DNA of 41,818 nt from a virus, in IMG/VR virus record IMGVR_UViG_3300028800_000171, positions 1-41,818 of that record; one strand, given 5' to 3'. The notes beneath the pieces are model-generated. The model made no database searches. It saw only the letters and a list, made by a program, of their open reading frames with translations, and had not been told where the DNA came from. The stretch's first letter is position 1, and the number at the start of each line of letters is the position of its first letter. Positions 18,201 to 25,509 of the stretch are shown here, piece by piece. The position numbers and the translations under genes were made by a program.

Positions 18201-20047
18201 AGCATCTCAAGGTTTCCCGTCTGCCTATTGAGAATAAACTGGCCAGTTTGACCGGTTGATGTCGTGGGCTGCGTAGGGAATAGTTGAGCTAGTAAAGATC
18301 CGCCAGTAACGTTAAGCGCTGATCCAGCGCCGGTCTGGTTAGAGTTCAAGATCATCGTCTGGTCAGAGGTTGCGCTAGCAGTAACGCCGGCAAACTGACT
18401 GTTGAATGCTATTACCCAATCGGCAAGCGTTAGGGATGCAAACGTCGATGCTCCTGGGAAGTTGCTAAGGCTGAAAGCTCTGTCTTGCTCAGGGGTGTTA
18501 TCCACCGAGATAGATAGGTCACCGTTACCAGTGATGTTCCAAGAAGCAAACGGTGCAGTCTCAAGCTGAGCTGTGATCGTCTTCTCTCTTAGGCGTGTGC
18601 TGTTCTGATACAGCGAGATGAACGAGAACTGAGCTACTGGGAACTGAAGAATTGTGTTGGCGTACAGCGATGGGTCATCGAGCGGTTGCTCTGCAGCTAC
18701 CTGGATAATCTCAGCATCGAACGCGTTTGGATACAGCAAGATGTTAGCTGAGTTATTTGTTAAGCGAGCACTAAAGTTCTTTACTTGGTTGTTGATTGCA
18801 ACAACAACTTCAGCAACCTGAGCAGCTGAGATGTTAACAAAGTCCGAGGTGTTGAAGAATACTGTCTCTTCTGAGCCGTCAACAGAGACCTTCAAGAAGG
18901 ATCCATCTACGAGGACGTATGGTCCGATACCAGTGTTGATGACCTGAGGTCTGGTAACAGGATAGTTGGCAAGCTGCAAGAATTGCTCTTTACCTGTAGC
19001 GTTCGTTAGAAGTGTGTCAACTGATTGTCCTGCATATGAAGGCTGGAAACCGTGTCCATCGTCTACATATAGAATAGCAGGCTGACCCAGTGCTGGGGAT
19101 TCAGCAATAACGGCAGAGGCAACCTGCTTACTGTCATCTGGATCCGAGACGCCGATAACCGCAGCCAAGATAGCTGCTGCAGTTCCTCTAGCTAGAGTGT
19201 TCGTGTAAGACTTGATCCTGTCTCTGAGTTCTTGGTCAGTCTCGATGTCCGTTCCACCGGTGAAGGCGGAGGTGTTCGATACTGCTGCTCCTGGGAACGG
19301 AGCCGTGCTGAACTGAATGATGGTGTTGATCGGAGCGTTTCCGATAGAGCCAGCAACGAGCGCAAGACCTGCGACATTGCTAACTACAGTTTCACCAGCT
19401 GGGAGAACTGCGTCTCTCAGAGTGACATAGTCAATCTCTGGGTTCTGATTGTTGGCAGGAATGTACACAACAGTTCCTGCAGCGATGAGTCTATCTGGCT
19501 GTCCTTGAGCATTGATAACCGTATCAGAGATGAGGTGGTTATTCTGCAAGGCTGACGATAGGTTGATCTGTGAGTATGTTGGGAATACCGTGATCGAGCT
19601 GTAAGCGATAGGACCTTCGAACGAAGTCGTGCCTCTACCGATGAAGAGGGTTCCACTTGCTGCCCAACCAGCTGTGTTGTTAACGAACAAGACAGTTTGT
19701 CCTTGAATAGGAGCTGGCTTGATGACGTATAAGCTTGTGCTTTGCTTAACGATGTTCGTATTGAAGATGCTGATATTGCCGGAAGCCTTCTGTGCAGGGT
19801 TACGGGTCAAACCAAAGTCAGCAGCTCTATTATCAAGGTCACTACCTGAGACTGTATCTATGTTTAATAGATTCAGTAAGCTTAGGATTGCAGCGTTGTT
19901 CTCAAAGTCATTTGCAGCGGCCGCTTCTAAGATAGTTAGAAGGACCGAACCTTGGTTCACATCGTTAAGTGGGGTATTAGCGATGATGGTGCGTATCATC
20001 GCACCTAGGAACTGGTTAAAGCTTTGAATCTTAATCTGTGATGCCAT
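12287..20047 (-). CDS. Giant Baseplate_J-type wedge protein with embedded DUF3494 domain
   Basis: 2586 residues, far longer than the roughly 300-660 usual for gpJ/T4 gp6 relatives. The N-terminus is classic Baseplate_J: PLNDVNQGSVLLTILEAAA, DTVSGSDLDNRAADFGLTR, then DIETDQELRDRIKSYTN and an ARGTAAAI segment near 265-295. The C-terminus closes the family (SAIETLPPLPFQVNLALTV, IMSQIIADIQPIKGVASV). Between them lie about 2000 residues of inserted beta modules: FFNTSDFVNISAAQVAEVV repeats, GDWVKKLSDPDT blocks, HFLSTGNSIVL repeats, and a DUF3494 domain at about 1350-1554. That domain is flanked by two homologous modules at about 1246-1344 and 1569-1669. The core should form the baseplate wedge ring, with the insertions projecting outward. 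The ATG is preceded only by weak GAGTAG and by a promoter-like motif at 20051-20063. Confidence 0.85.
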   Translation of the reverse strand: MASQIKIQSFNQFLGAMIRTIIANTPLNDVNQGSVLLTILEAAAANDFENNAAILSLLNLLNIDTVSGSDLDNRAADFGLTRNPAQKASGNISIFNTNIVKQSTSLYVIKPAPIQGQTVLFVNNTAGWAASGTLFIGRGTTSFEGPIAYSSITVFPTYSQINLSSALQNNHLISDTVINAQGQPDRLIAAGTVVYIPANNQNPEIDYVTLRDAVLPAGETVVSNVAGLALVAGSIGNAPINTIIQFSTAPFPGAAVSNTSAFTGGTDIETDQELRDRIKSYTNTLARGTAAAILAAVIGVSDPDDSKQVASAVIAESPALGQPAILYVDDGHGFQPSYAGQSVDTLLTNATGKEQFLQLANYPVTRPQVINTGIGPYVLVDGSFLKVSVDGSEETVFFNTSDFVNISAAQVAEVVVAINNQVKNFSARLTNNSANILLYPNAFDAEIIQVAAEQPLDDPSLYANTILQFPVAQFSFISLYQNSTRLREKTITAQLETAPFASWNITGNGDLSISVDNTPEQDRAFSLSNFPGASTFASLTLADWVIAFNSQFAGVTASATSDQTMILNSNQTGAGSALNVTGGSLLAQLFPTQPTTSTGQTGQFILNRQTGNLEMLTTINPGDTITAGTTDAKGFVISAASASGTFNVSTDTFGRPAQMIVVPDSTFCNTRAVDTIIGSTITISNPSGNVMRIMSSLLGSFESLLPGDFVYITQRATAWLSAGNTGLFKIVDKGSHITPGVDTYVDVMNPSSNIVSQTVSVADTADIQAFSTDGYPQIWLGVFTPNPPLATINDIVDSINNDLINVLASVYQSDAVKVTSTTENGGSIAIPVTVGNASALFTVTDSAQFGNPSQVAAIVSDKTLLTFFKIAKPSEMDTWLNRQVFVDSKGLLTANSIPDSFPWTGPYSEIIQSTGRLNIDYVDYDSIVNFTRGNNRHQLRSIAALLASDEVGTQEALARTSLDHTVGDEFEIVRPLQISASDTVVVVVDEDPQNNTINIPMARTGQVNSGSDSMSFIPTTTEFSANDFDNQTGIDFSNPNVWSTTLNHTNFSDYAVWSRARNWYASGGVGSGKGAMIVRADEYGPNGNFLRFNIEYPTIPNQAALTSFVNTPSFTTFSYFFGSGAARPISLSGGDTIAIKGPYPDTATNFPNGAVSSGNYYDYTFSAGNFTSVQVGDVISVVAASGVFNANQGQFSVQNISGDTIRVFNPNASVSTPGTPEVDTLTTVADILGTPTSYGLTAAADTSGSLNGTYFLVYDTAGSVAVWINEGGTSAPPAAGANRYLMVGTVLANDSASTVATKIAQAINQDRALTATVSGPSFLITNVQNGALPNGNVGTSGFTITPATPSSLLASAATYGILGASAVTNSVGTTTINGDLGLYPGTSVTGSFTVTGATNVNNAAAHTAQNDALAAYTTLSTHSSTTIPSALDGQVLTAGYYSFSSGAATLAQSGPGTLTFNGSATDIFVIITASTLTTGAGGAATIALTGGALASNVYFVVGSSATLNSGTAGTHNGNVIAQASITDTLGGTINGDLIALTGAVTISAAAVITAQPGGGGGGLVGVTGTNNNSLSGKYFTLYDDNGSVAVWFDVGNQGIPQPFDGANRSIRISSLSPGANANTVALAIQAALNADSKFTVGVAGPVDTITRTFNGNVPNATMGTSGFSISSVDGTSSTAEVISNPAGVNIFTLTGTSVASITATINNSALMNATPVGNPSLTITSSTYEETYAYAGNSTALGYGHNPNNPALKGFVGMYDGVNWVKSFENPNPNFTLKTAYVLQGVAPSVYSMDTAPNFDVPTNGELFKLIPTTVQNLYHQFTQKALSQLPIVATINIADDRKNVQIKSNNLGSAGAIEFVGGTGNQSKMYVQLESEVDTDASGSYLVVKVPAFPDTFSVGDTVLLQNNAGVERLNRLQSSDTMDVLNTSAGIFDYVVNPKGTGIVSGTSFTIVDVSASYGIPAGFVWRWTATGVGISFSTVNPGDLIYAFGNLSAGWDQNNEAKPTGDTAVSGLPIVAVNIGSNYVDVVNPFGKAMSSTTVGSGTVQICATPVIQWTLAHATYVDIVSISRSANIVSVITATPHFLSTGNSIVLQDSFHIADGVYTGITVTSPNQFTFLLPGADFTETTTFASVIESTLTQTRYRMQSLGFNGLMRLSRQDGQSPSFVDCGVAVDDYIVLKGTTFASNNNGRFRVLAVDNDSIVFLNPIGTDQLNTIRPFNNQGLDVSFVANTNSIIGPVGSFKDVLIGDWVKKLSDPDTSYLQVVSMNNASPALATQINLGGNYIGSTNTVPGVIYREATDYDKGVFLQNASDISIYEGDAVVEGDTLFVQNIVDASWFNINNVGSYTVVEYGTEATTFRPFIRVANAAGIAQSGVQLSVNPGGFYVIESLANKFYSIREVTHTVLDDTSSNLRSVYIYPYSRSYKFTPANFTSITHMGKLGYGNNTVIGIDGYTYYTGLLQKVQRIVDGYEPDAADFPGQRAVGSAIETLPPLPFQVNLALTVITNAGVNLGDVSNNIKSAIIDYVEGLAVGAPIIMSQIIADIQPIKGVASVVFTNPVPSTQSIVLSSNEKAIIAANNISIA
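15040..15340 (-). repeat. Second copy of the flanking duplicated module
   Basis: About 100 residues of the wedge protein (SLSGKYFTLYDDNGSVAVWF to MGTSGFSIS). It is homologous to the module at 16015-16310, sharing GSVAVW, GANR, an Ala-rich helix and N-x-GTSGF. The two copies bracket the DUF3494 domain. Confidence 0.7.
15385..16000 (-). other. DUF3494 (ice-binding-type) beta-solenoid domain, normal order
   Basis: Residues about 1350-1554 of the wedge protein. Visible signature in order: TYGILGASAVTNSVG, NGDLGLYPGTSVTG, NNAAAHTAQNDALAAY, LDGQVLTAGYYSFSSG, FNGSATDIFVIITASTLTTG, SNVYFVVGSSATLN, NGNVIAQASIT, and NGDLIALTGAVTISAAA, followed by a run of six glycines. It is much closer to the copy at 7295-7905 than to the sheath copy. 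Confidence 0.85.
16015..16310 (-). repeat. First copy of the flanking duplicated module
   Basis: About 100 residues (SLNGTYFLVYDTAGSVAVWI to VGTSGFTITPAT) immediately before the DUF3494 domain. It is homologous to the module at 15040-15340. The arrangement module-DUF3494-module suggests the DUF3494 domain entered between, or was carried in with, a tandem duplicate. Confidence 0.7.
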
Positions 20048-20050
20048 CGC

Positions 20051-20063
20051 TACTCTATTTTAC
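20051..20063 (-). promoter_or_regulatory. Candidate promoter motif GTAAAATAGAGTA
   Basis: Matches GTARAATAGRSTA, in the 27-nt gap before the giant wedge gene. The -10-like TAAAAT ends 9 nt before the ATG at 20047, which would leave almost no leader. See the entry at 1334. Confidence 0.4.
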
Positions 20064-20074
20064 TATGAACTACA

Positions 20075-21670
20075 TTAGCTGTAGTTGATGTTAAAACTAA
20101 TCGGGATAACCTGGTTACTACCTCCAGCGAGCCTCACCTCCATGTTGATGACGAAAGCTGGACTAGCATTTAAATTAGCTACGTAGAAGACTCCAAGTGA
20201 CTCTATGCGGTCAAACCTGCTATCCTGACCAACCTGGACAGTGAGCGAGTTAGTGATAGAGTTCTTGACGGCGTCTAAATTGCTGTTTTTGTTACCTATT
20301 ACGTTAACAAGACCAAAACTTTGGTGGTATCTGAGTTCGCCTAGCTCTGTGACAATCTTCAGACGCATCGCTTGGACGGCATTCTGTAAGCCATAGCTCA
20401 AGCTGAAGTCATGATTAGGGGTAAACATCAAATCGTCGTTCTCTCCGAGTAGGAGATCGATCCCAGCTTGCTTCTCATCCTGAGCACTGTTGGCCAAGAA
20501 CCAAGGTACAGTTTCCTGCCTGTTATTTGGTAGAGGCTCGCTAGAAGGGATAAGGATGAACAAGGCACTGTTCACCGTATCTGGTAAATAGACTCTTACG
20601 TAGGCGTCAGCAGCTGTGGTGTACTGCCCTAGGTTGCTAGCTCCGCTTAAGGTAATGATGAGATCACCAGTAGAGGCAATGCGCACTATGTTGATGATGT
20701 TTCTCTGGTCAGGGAAAAGTTGAGTATTGGACTGTAGGAAGATAGTTTGATTTACGTAAAACTTCTCACTGTTGTCGTTCCCGTTGACATCCGTTGAGGC
20801 AATGTTGATCTGGTTGCCAGATCCGTTGGACTGAAGTGGAACAGCCTGTCCAACCTCATCTATATATGGAGGTTGAAGACCGTTAGCCAAAGCAATATCG
20901 ATCCACTTGTTTGGGTCGCCTAGGTATCTGTTAGCTAGAGACTCTAAATCATCCCCGTAGTTGAATCTAACGAGTTGACCTGATGAGTACTGTCCAATGT
21001 TGACATCTGGGTTGTTAGCATTAGCTCTAGCAAGAGCGAATGGATCAACGGCTGTGTCGACTGCGAATAGGTTCGCTAAGATGAAGTCTACGGTTTGGAT
21101 AGAAGCTTGAAGTGTTGCTAGGTAAGAGGTATCGGCTACAGCTGGAATGGTTTGCTGTGCAACCGAGCTCCTATTGAACGTGGTGTTGTAAGTAGCATCT
21201 TCCATTCCTAGGATATCTGCATAGCGATCGCGATAGTCGGCAATGTTGGCTTGTAGTGCTAGGAAATCGTTCTTACTATATAGGGATACGGTGGTTGTCG
21301 CGTTATTTAGAAGGGTAGTCTCTTCATTGGTGAGATTGATGGACGAGATCTGAATGTTGTCGAAGACGGTGTAGAACCTGAACTGCGTTGCAGCATCTGA
21401 TAGCGGGTTGCTTACAGAGGGACTGTTCCTCTGAACGTCGATGAAGCTAGTGAAAGCGTTTAGCTGCTGCTGAAACAAGTCTGGAAACGTATATCCAGAG
21501 ACTTTAGCTAGCAGACTAGGAAGGATAAGATTCCAGTTCTGACTGAAGTAGTTCCATCTTAAAGGGATGATGGATGGAACGTCAGTGAGCACTAGAGCGT
21601 CGCCGCTTTGAACCTTAAACCAGAGATTGATGTTTGCGATGCTTTGATAGGCTTGAGCAAGTGTTGCCAT
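20075..21670 (-). CDS. Baseplate wedge protein: LysM plus gp25-like domain
   Basis: 531 residues. The ATG lies 2 nt after the previous stop, and that gene's last codons (GGT AGG TAA) supply the ribosome-binding site. Residues about 1-225 are helical and unrecognised. A LysM-like segment spans about 227-272 (VRFNYGDDLESLANRYLGD, NKWIDIALANGL). The C-terminal 130 residues or so (LTPNHD-like FTPNHDFSLSYGLQN, LKIVTELGELRYHQSFG, IESLGVFYV, final beta strands) match the gp25/XkdS-type wedge fold. LysM is frequent in hub-adjacent baseplate proteins, where it may help assembly instead of binding peptidoglycan. Position before the Baseplate_J gene is exactly where a gp25-like wedge gene is expected. 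Confidence 0.75.
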   Translation of the reverse strand: MATLAQAYQSIANINLWFKVQSGDALVLTDVPSIIPLRWNYFSQNWNLILPSLLAKVSGYTFPDLFQQQLNAFTSFIDVQRNSPSVSNPLSDAATQFRFYTVFDNIQISSINLTNEETTLLNNATTTVSLYSKNDFLALQANIADYRDRYADILGMEDATYNTTFNRSSVAQQTIPAVADTSYLATLQASIQTVDFILANLFAVDTAVDPFALARANANNPDVNIGQYSSGQLVRFNYGDDLESLANRYLGDPNKWIDIALANGLQPPYIDEVGQAVPLQSNGSGNQINIASTDVNGNDNSEKFYVNQTIFLQSNTQLFPDQRNIINIVRIASTGDLIITLSGASNLGQYTTAADAYVRVYLPDTVNSALFILIPSSEPLPNNRQETVPWFLANSAQDEKQAGIDLLLGENDDLMFTPNHDFSLSYGLQNAVQAMRLKIVTELGELRYHQSFGLVNVIGNKNSNLDAVKNSITNSLTVQVGQDSRFDRIESLGVFYVANLNASPAFVINMEVRLAGGSNQVIPISFNINYS

Positions 21671-21672
21671 GG

Positions 21673-22710
21673 TTACCTACCAAACAAGTTAACGCCGTTT
21701 ACGACCGATCCAACGACAGCTTTAGCAGAGTCAGAGATGCTCTTGATGCTTGACAGTAGGGATGAAGAGTTTACACCGCTGAGACCAAGATCGTTCAAAC
21801 GCTGGTTCAAATCCTCAGTGACCTGAAGCTTGAGACCTACGCCACGAATGTTGTAGCCTCTCATAGTGATGGAGTAGTAGTAGAGCATTGGGTTCTCAGC
21901 GCTTCTTCTAAGAACGAAGTTCCTGATAGCCACGTCGTACTGATTACCGTCTTTGTAATTGAAGAATGTAAGTGGGTGAGTGGTCCTAGGAATACCGCTA
22001 TTCTCAACGCCTGCAGCGTCCTTCTTATACTTGAGTAGGAAGCGATAGAGGTTGTGGAATGCAAGGTAACCAGTTTGATCTGTATAGACGCCGGTTTCTG
22101 GCTGAGGCGAACCAGCGCCACCGAGTAGTCCGTTGATTGCGCTTACTGCTTTGCTAGCCTGATTGAGAACGTTGGTGACCTGAGCAACAGTGTTCGAGAA
22201 GAACCCGCCGAGAGCAACGTTAGAGTTGATAGGAAACTTAGCTCTACCTGATTGAACAGACGAGTTGAATGCTGAGAAGTCATCACCATTGGAAGCAATA
22301 GGATAAACAACCTTTGGGGCTATACCGGTCGTGCCCTCGATGGTGATATCGAAGTACCTTACATCTGAGTGCTCTTCAACCGTTCCATATAACGTAGGCA
22401 CAACGTTCGTGGCAAAATTTGTCACGATATTGATGTTGCTTGGGTTGATAGGTAAGAACATCACAAACTCAGAGCCGTCTCTACGGTTCATCCTGAATCC
22501 ATAAGGCTTGGCGGCGTACCAGTTTGAAGCCGCAGGAGAATAGATCCTGCTCATCTGGAGTTCATTAGGCTTATTGGTTACAGCTATGTTCCCAACCGTC
22601 TTAGCAGAGCCACCGTTCTTGGTGAGATCATTAAGAGGCTTCTTGGGCGCCTGGGATGGACTAGGCGAACTTAAACCTAAATTATCTTGTAGAGATGTTA
22701 TCAGCGACAT
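21673..22710 (-). CDS. Baseplate/tube-proximal structural protein
   Basis: 345 residues. A Pro/Ser-rich N-terminus is followed by a beta domain (FVMFLPINPSNINIVTNF, HSDVRYFDITIEGTTG) and a conserved-looking stretch (YRFLLKYKKDAAG, TFFNYKDGNQYDVAIRNFVL, YYYSITMRGYNIRGVG). The last resembles the hub-proximal or tube-initiator proteins that lie between spike and gp25-like genes in several contractile phages. The helical tail (260-345) is Ser/Val rich. TATAAT ends 8 nt before the ATG and no strong Shine-Dalgarno sequence is visible. A structural role is secure from context; the precise function is not. Confidence 0.65.
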   Translation of the reverse strand: MSLITSLQDNLGLSSPSPSQAPKKPLNDLTKNGGSAKTVGNIAVTNKPNELQMSRIYSPAASNWYAAKPYGFRMNRRDGSEFVMFLPINPSNINIVTNFATNVVPTLYGTVEEHSDVRYFDITIEGTTGIAPKVVYPIASNGDDFSAFNSSVQSGRAKFPINSNVALGGFFSNTVAQVTNVLNQASKAVSAINGLLGGAGSPQPETGVYTDQTGYLAFHNLYRFLLKYKKDAAGVENSGIPRTTHPLTFFNYKDGNQYDVAIRNFVLRRSAENPMLYYYSITMRGYNIRGVGLKLQVTEDLNQRLNDLGLSGVNSSSLLSSIKSISDSAKAVVGSVVNGVNLFGR

Positions 22711-22740
22711 ACACTCACATTATATCCGGTTATCACTTAG

Positions 22741-23742
22741 TTACAGGGTTCCTTTGATCTGATTGATCTTGGCCTTGATCTGCTCAACCACAGGCCAGTC
22801 ATCTACGGCATTCAGTGGTGTACATGGTCCAACAGGCGATATAGTAGTTACTTTACCAAGAGCATCTATGAGTTGAGTGAGTTGATCCAATAGCTCGATG
22901 CCACCGTTTCCGATGGCCACCTTAGGACTATTGATCTTAGCTGTAGCACTAGCCGTCATGCTGTAATCTGTCGTAGTTTCAGTGATGGTGTTCTTTGAGT
23001 TAATCGTCAAGCTCTGACAAGTAAGTTGAACTGCTTGGCTAGACTTAGTCATCGTCAAAGAGATCTGTCCTGAGTTTACAGTGATGACTCCAGCAGCCTT
23101 ATCTATGTGGATGAGCTGAGGATCACTGTTAGCGTTGTCGTTGATTATCCAGCCACCAGTCATGTCGAACTTCATGAAGGTGCTTCCAACTGCTGTATCG
23201 TATGTAGCAGCTGGTAAAGCGGCTGCAGGCGAGTTGTTAAGCATCGCTAGATTGGTAGGCTGCCCTCTAAACGTCAGAGTCCATTCGCCATTAGCATTGA
23301 TGATGGTTTGTATGCCGTTGAACTCAGACTGATACTGGGGCCCAAGCGTTGCGTCAATGGCAGTGTGCCTTGCGGCATGCGTTAGACCGCCCAGGATGAC
23401 ACCCTCGCGTCCTTGACCGTTCAATTGGCCTACGAGCACAGCATCTCCAGCTTTTGCATCGAAGGCGTTTACGGGATCCGGGGCATCAGTGGTTTTGTAG
23501 CCACGGTTGATGTAGTCTTCATAGTTATAGACGCCACCGAACCTTCTCATCATTCGGCAGCTCATGTTGATCTTCTTGGCGTTACTCTGGGTCTCTACTA
23601 AGTAGATGAGTTCGCCAGTATCAGCGTCGTTGTAGGCGTTCTTCACGATACCGATGCGGATAAGACCGTCTACCTTATTTAGGGTCGACCTAGTGTCGGG
23701 GTCGGTCCAGATGCTACTATCTTTTACAATATTATCGTTCAT
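22741..23742 (-). CDS. Baseplate central spike protein (gpV/gp5-like)
   Basis: 333 residues. The ATG lies 3 nt after the hub stop, with GGGAGGTAA in the end of the hub gene as ribosome-binding site. Residues about 25-125 form an OB-fold domain (IRIGIVKNAYNDADTGELIY, AGDAVLVGQLNGQGREGVIL). Then comes a region with WTLTFRG, and a repetitive strand-rich stretch (about 215-285: ITVNSGQISLTMTKSS, LTINSKNTITETTTDYS, INSPKVAIGNGG) expected to form the trimeric beta-helix needle. The C-terminal 50 residues are helical. No lysozyme domain is fused, unlike T4 gp5. The role is to puncture the outer membrane at the tip of the tube. Confidence 0.8.
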   Translation of the reverse strand: MNDNIVKDSSIWTDPDTRSTLNKVDGLIRIGIVKNAYNDADTGELIYLVETQSNAKKINMSCRMMRRFGGVYNYEDYINRGYKTTDAPDPVNAFDAKAGDAVLVGQLNGQGREGVILGGLTHAARHTAIDATLGPQYQSEFNGIQTIINANGEWTLTFRGQPTNLAMLNNSPAAALPAATYDTAVGSTFMKFDMTGGWIINDNANSDPQLIHIDKAAGVITVNSGQISLTMTKSSQAVQLTCQSLTINSKNTITETTTDYSMTASATAKINSPKVAIGNGGIELLDQLTQLIDALGKVTTISPVGPCTPLNAVDDWPVVEQIKAKINQIKGTL

Positions 23743-23745
23743 CGG

Positions 23746-25503
23746 TTACCTCCCACGCAGCTTCTCTTGATCTGGGTCGATCGGGTGGTTAGGATCATTG
23801 ATGCCGTCAGATGTGCCAAGAGTGTTGACAGTGTTGATGAGACTTTCATCCTGTATGGTAGATGCCAACTCGTCAAGCGAGCCGCTTCCAACGATGTTTC
23901 TGCTCTGATTAACTAGGACACCCCTTACAAACTGTATCACTGTAACGAAGGTACGAGTATCATCGTTCTGAACTGTAAAAGTATGCTCAACATTCTCTAC
24001 GTGAGCAAGAACGTACGTCGTACTCTTGCTGTTCACTGCACCGTTATTGAGGTTAGCAGTAGGGTTTACTAATCCCGCTTCAAACAGGATGTTGTTGCCT
24101 ACGGCGATGTACTCTGTAGTTCCCTTGATGGTGAGCGTGCCGTTCAACAGCTTATGCGTGTCGAAGTACCATTCCTTTAAGAGGGCAATCCAGGCCGTTA
24201 GGTAGTCTGGGTCAAATGTACCGTTATTCTTCTTGCTTGGATCTACAGGGAACTGCTTGGTTCCAACGATGAGAGGTCTGAAGCCTTCCCTGTTGAAAGC
24301 GACCTCGTCGAAGCCCTGAGTCTTCTGAGCGGTCCAGTTTGCGATGATATTGAAGTCTTGAAACTGTGGCCTGATCTCTACGAAGTTGTACTTGTCGCGC
24401 CAGTTGGTTCCTACACTCACTGCGGTCACCATGACGTTGTCGATAACATGCGTCTTGATGTTGTTAAAGGCCGAGCGGAGCTTGGTTGTCTCTGCAGACA
24501 TAGGAAGATCAGTGCGATACGAGAATGGCTTGATCCTGTTGAATAGGGTGAGCGATGGACCAATCTTCCCGTTGTTACCCTGCTCCCACTCGATCTCGTT
24601 GTACATCTCGTTCAAGGCAGGATTACTGTTGTCCATCAATATCTGCCAGAATGTGTTTGTCCCTTGAAGAGAGAACGGATCGATGAAGCCGTAAGCCTCG
24701 TCAGTATCGTCGTAATCATCGTAAGCAGAGAGTCTGCCTACCTGAAGCGTAAGCAAGTCAGAGATCTTGATGGACTGGTTTATGTTGCCATCAGCATCTA
24801 TGAAGTTGAAATACTGAGCCATCTCAGTTGGGATATTGAAGTCGTAGACAGCTTTACCTAAACGTTGAATTGCATCTCCAGGCTTCGTCAGACCCTCTGT
24901 TGAGGCTCCGAAGATCCCTAGCAAACTCACTAGATTATCAGCAACCTTGAAACTCTGAGGCGAGTTGCCGTCACCGAACAGGGCTTTCTGCAACAAGATA
25001 GCTACTGTGTTCCCTTGATTGGTAGGATCACTAGAGGCAGCAATGAGATTATCGATATATAGAACGTTATTGAAGATGTGTCCCCAATCGCTTCCACTCA
25101 TGACATATCTAGAGTGTCTAGCGCCGTCATCATCTACGACGACGTCTAACTTAACGCCTTCGACCTTGCCGATCATCTTAACAAAGCGAGCATCGGCGTT
25201 CTTGAGTTGAGCGGGTGTAATAGGGAGATGAGACATCAAGATAGTGCACCAACTACCAGCTGTGATCTCTGATACCCAATCTCTAGTCGGAGCTAGTACA
25301 ACTTGGAATGAACCTACAGGGTTTCCCTTGCTCTTAGTCGTCTGAATGGAGACGCACGAGACAGTGCTCAGGATGCGACGGTTGACGTTGTTGATCGTCC
25401 CGATGTTCGCACCTTCTGCGCCTATCCTGTCGTCGTAGTTCCATACGATAACAGCAGCGTGAGGAGTAGTTATCTTGTAGTTGTTGGACTGGTTAAGTGC
25501 CAT
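23746..25503 (-). CDS. Baseplate hub protein (gp27/gpD-like)
   Basis: 585 residues. The first domain (SVQTTK-like VSCVSIQTTKSKGNPVGSF, VLAPTRDWVSEITAGSWCTI) is the tube-like beta barrel of hub proteins: a PxxxW and GxW pattern with a strand giving the field. It continues with an SGSDWGHIF segment. The C-terminus has YIAVGNNILFEAG and YVLAHVENVEHTFTVQNDDT, typical of the second hub barrel. It lies between tape measure and spike, the conserved place for the hub that joins tube to needle. The start ATG is preceded by an AT-rich stretch (AATAATAAATT) without a Shine-Dalgarno sequence. Confidence 0.8.
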   Translation of the reverse strand: MALNQSNNYKITTPHAAVIVWNYDDRIGAEGANIGTINNVNRRILSTVSCVSIQTTKSKGNPVGSFQVVLAPTRDWVSEITAGSWCTILMSHLPITPAQLKNADARFVKMIGKVEGVKLDVVVDDDGARHSRYVMSGSDWGHIFNNVLYIDNLIAASSDPTNQGNTVAILLQKALFGDGNSPQSFKVADNLVSLLGIFGASTEGLTKPGDAIQRLGKAVYDFNIPTEMAQYFNFIDADGNINQSIKISDLLTLQVGRLSAYDDYDDTDEAYGFIDPFSLQGTNTFWQILMDNSNPALNEMYNEIEWEQGNNGKIGPSLTLFNRIKPFSYRTDLPMSAETTKLRSAFNNIKTHVIDNVMVTAVSVGTNWRDKYNFVEIRPQFQDFNIIANWTAQKTQGFDEVAFNREGFRPLIVGTKQFPVDPSKKNNGTFDPDYLTAWIALLKEWYFDTHKLLNGTLTIKGTTEYIAVGNNILFEAGLVNPTANLNNGAVNSKSTTYVLAHVENVEHTFTVQNDDTRTFVTVIQFVRGVLVNQSRNIVGSGSLDELASTIQDESLINTVNTLGTSDGINDPNHPIDPDQEKLRGR

Positions 25504-25509
25504 AATTTA

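Noticed and set aside
12287-20047. Intein or mobile intron as cause of the wedge protein's length
   Set aside because: The extra sequence consists of beta modules shared with neighbouring structural proteins; no intein splice motifs or homing endonuclease motifs were seen.
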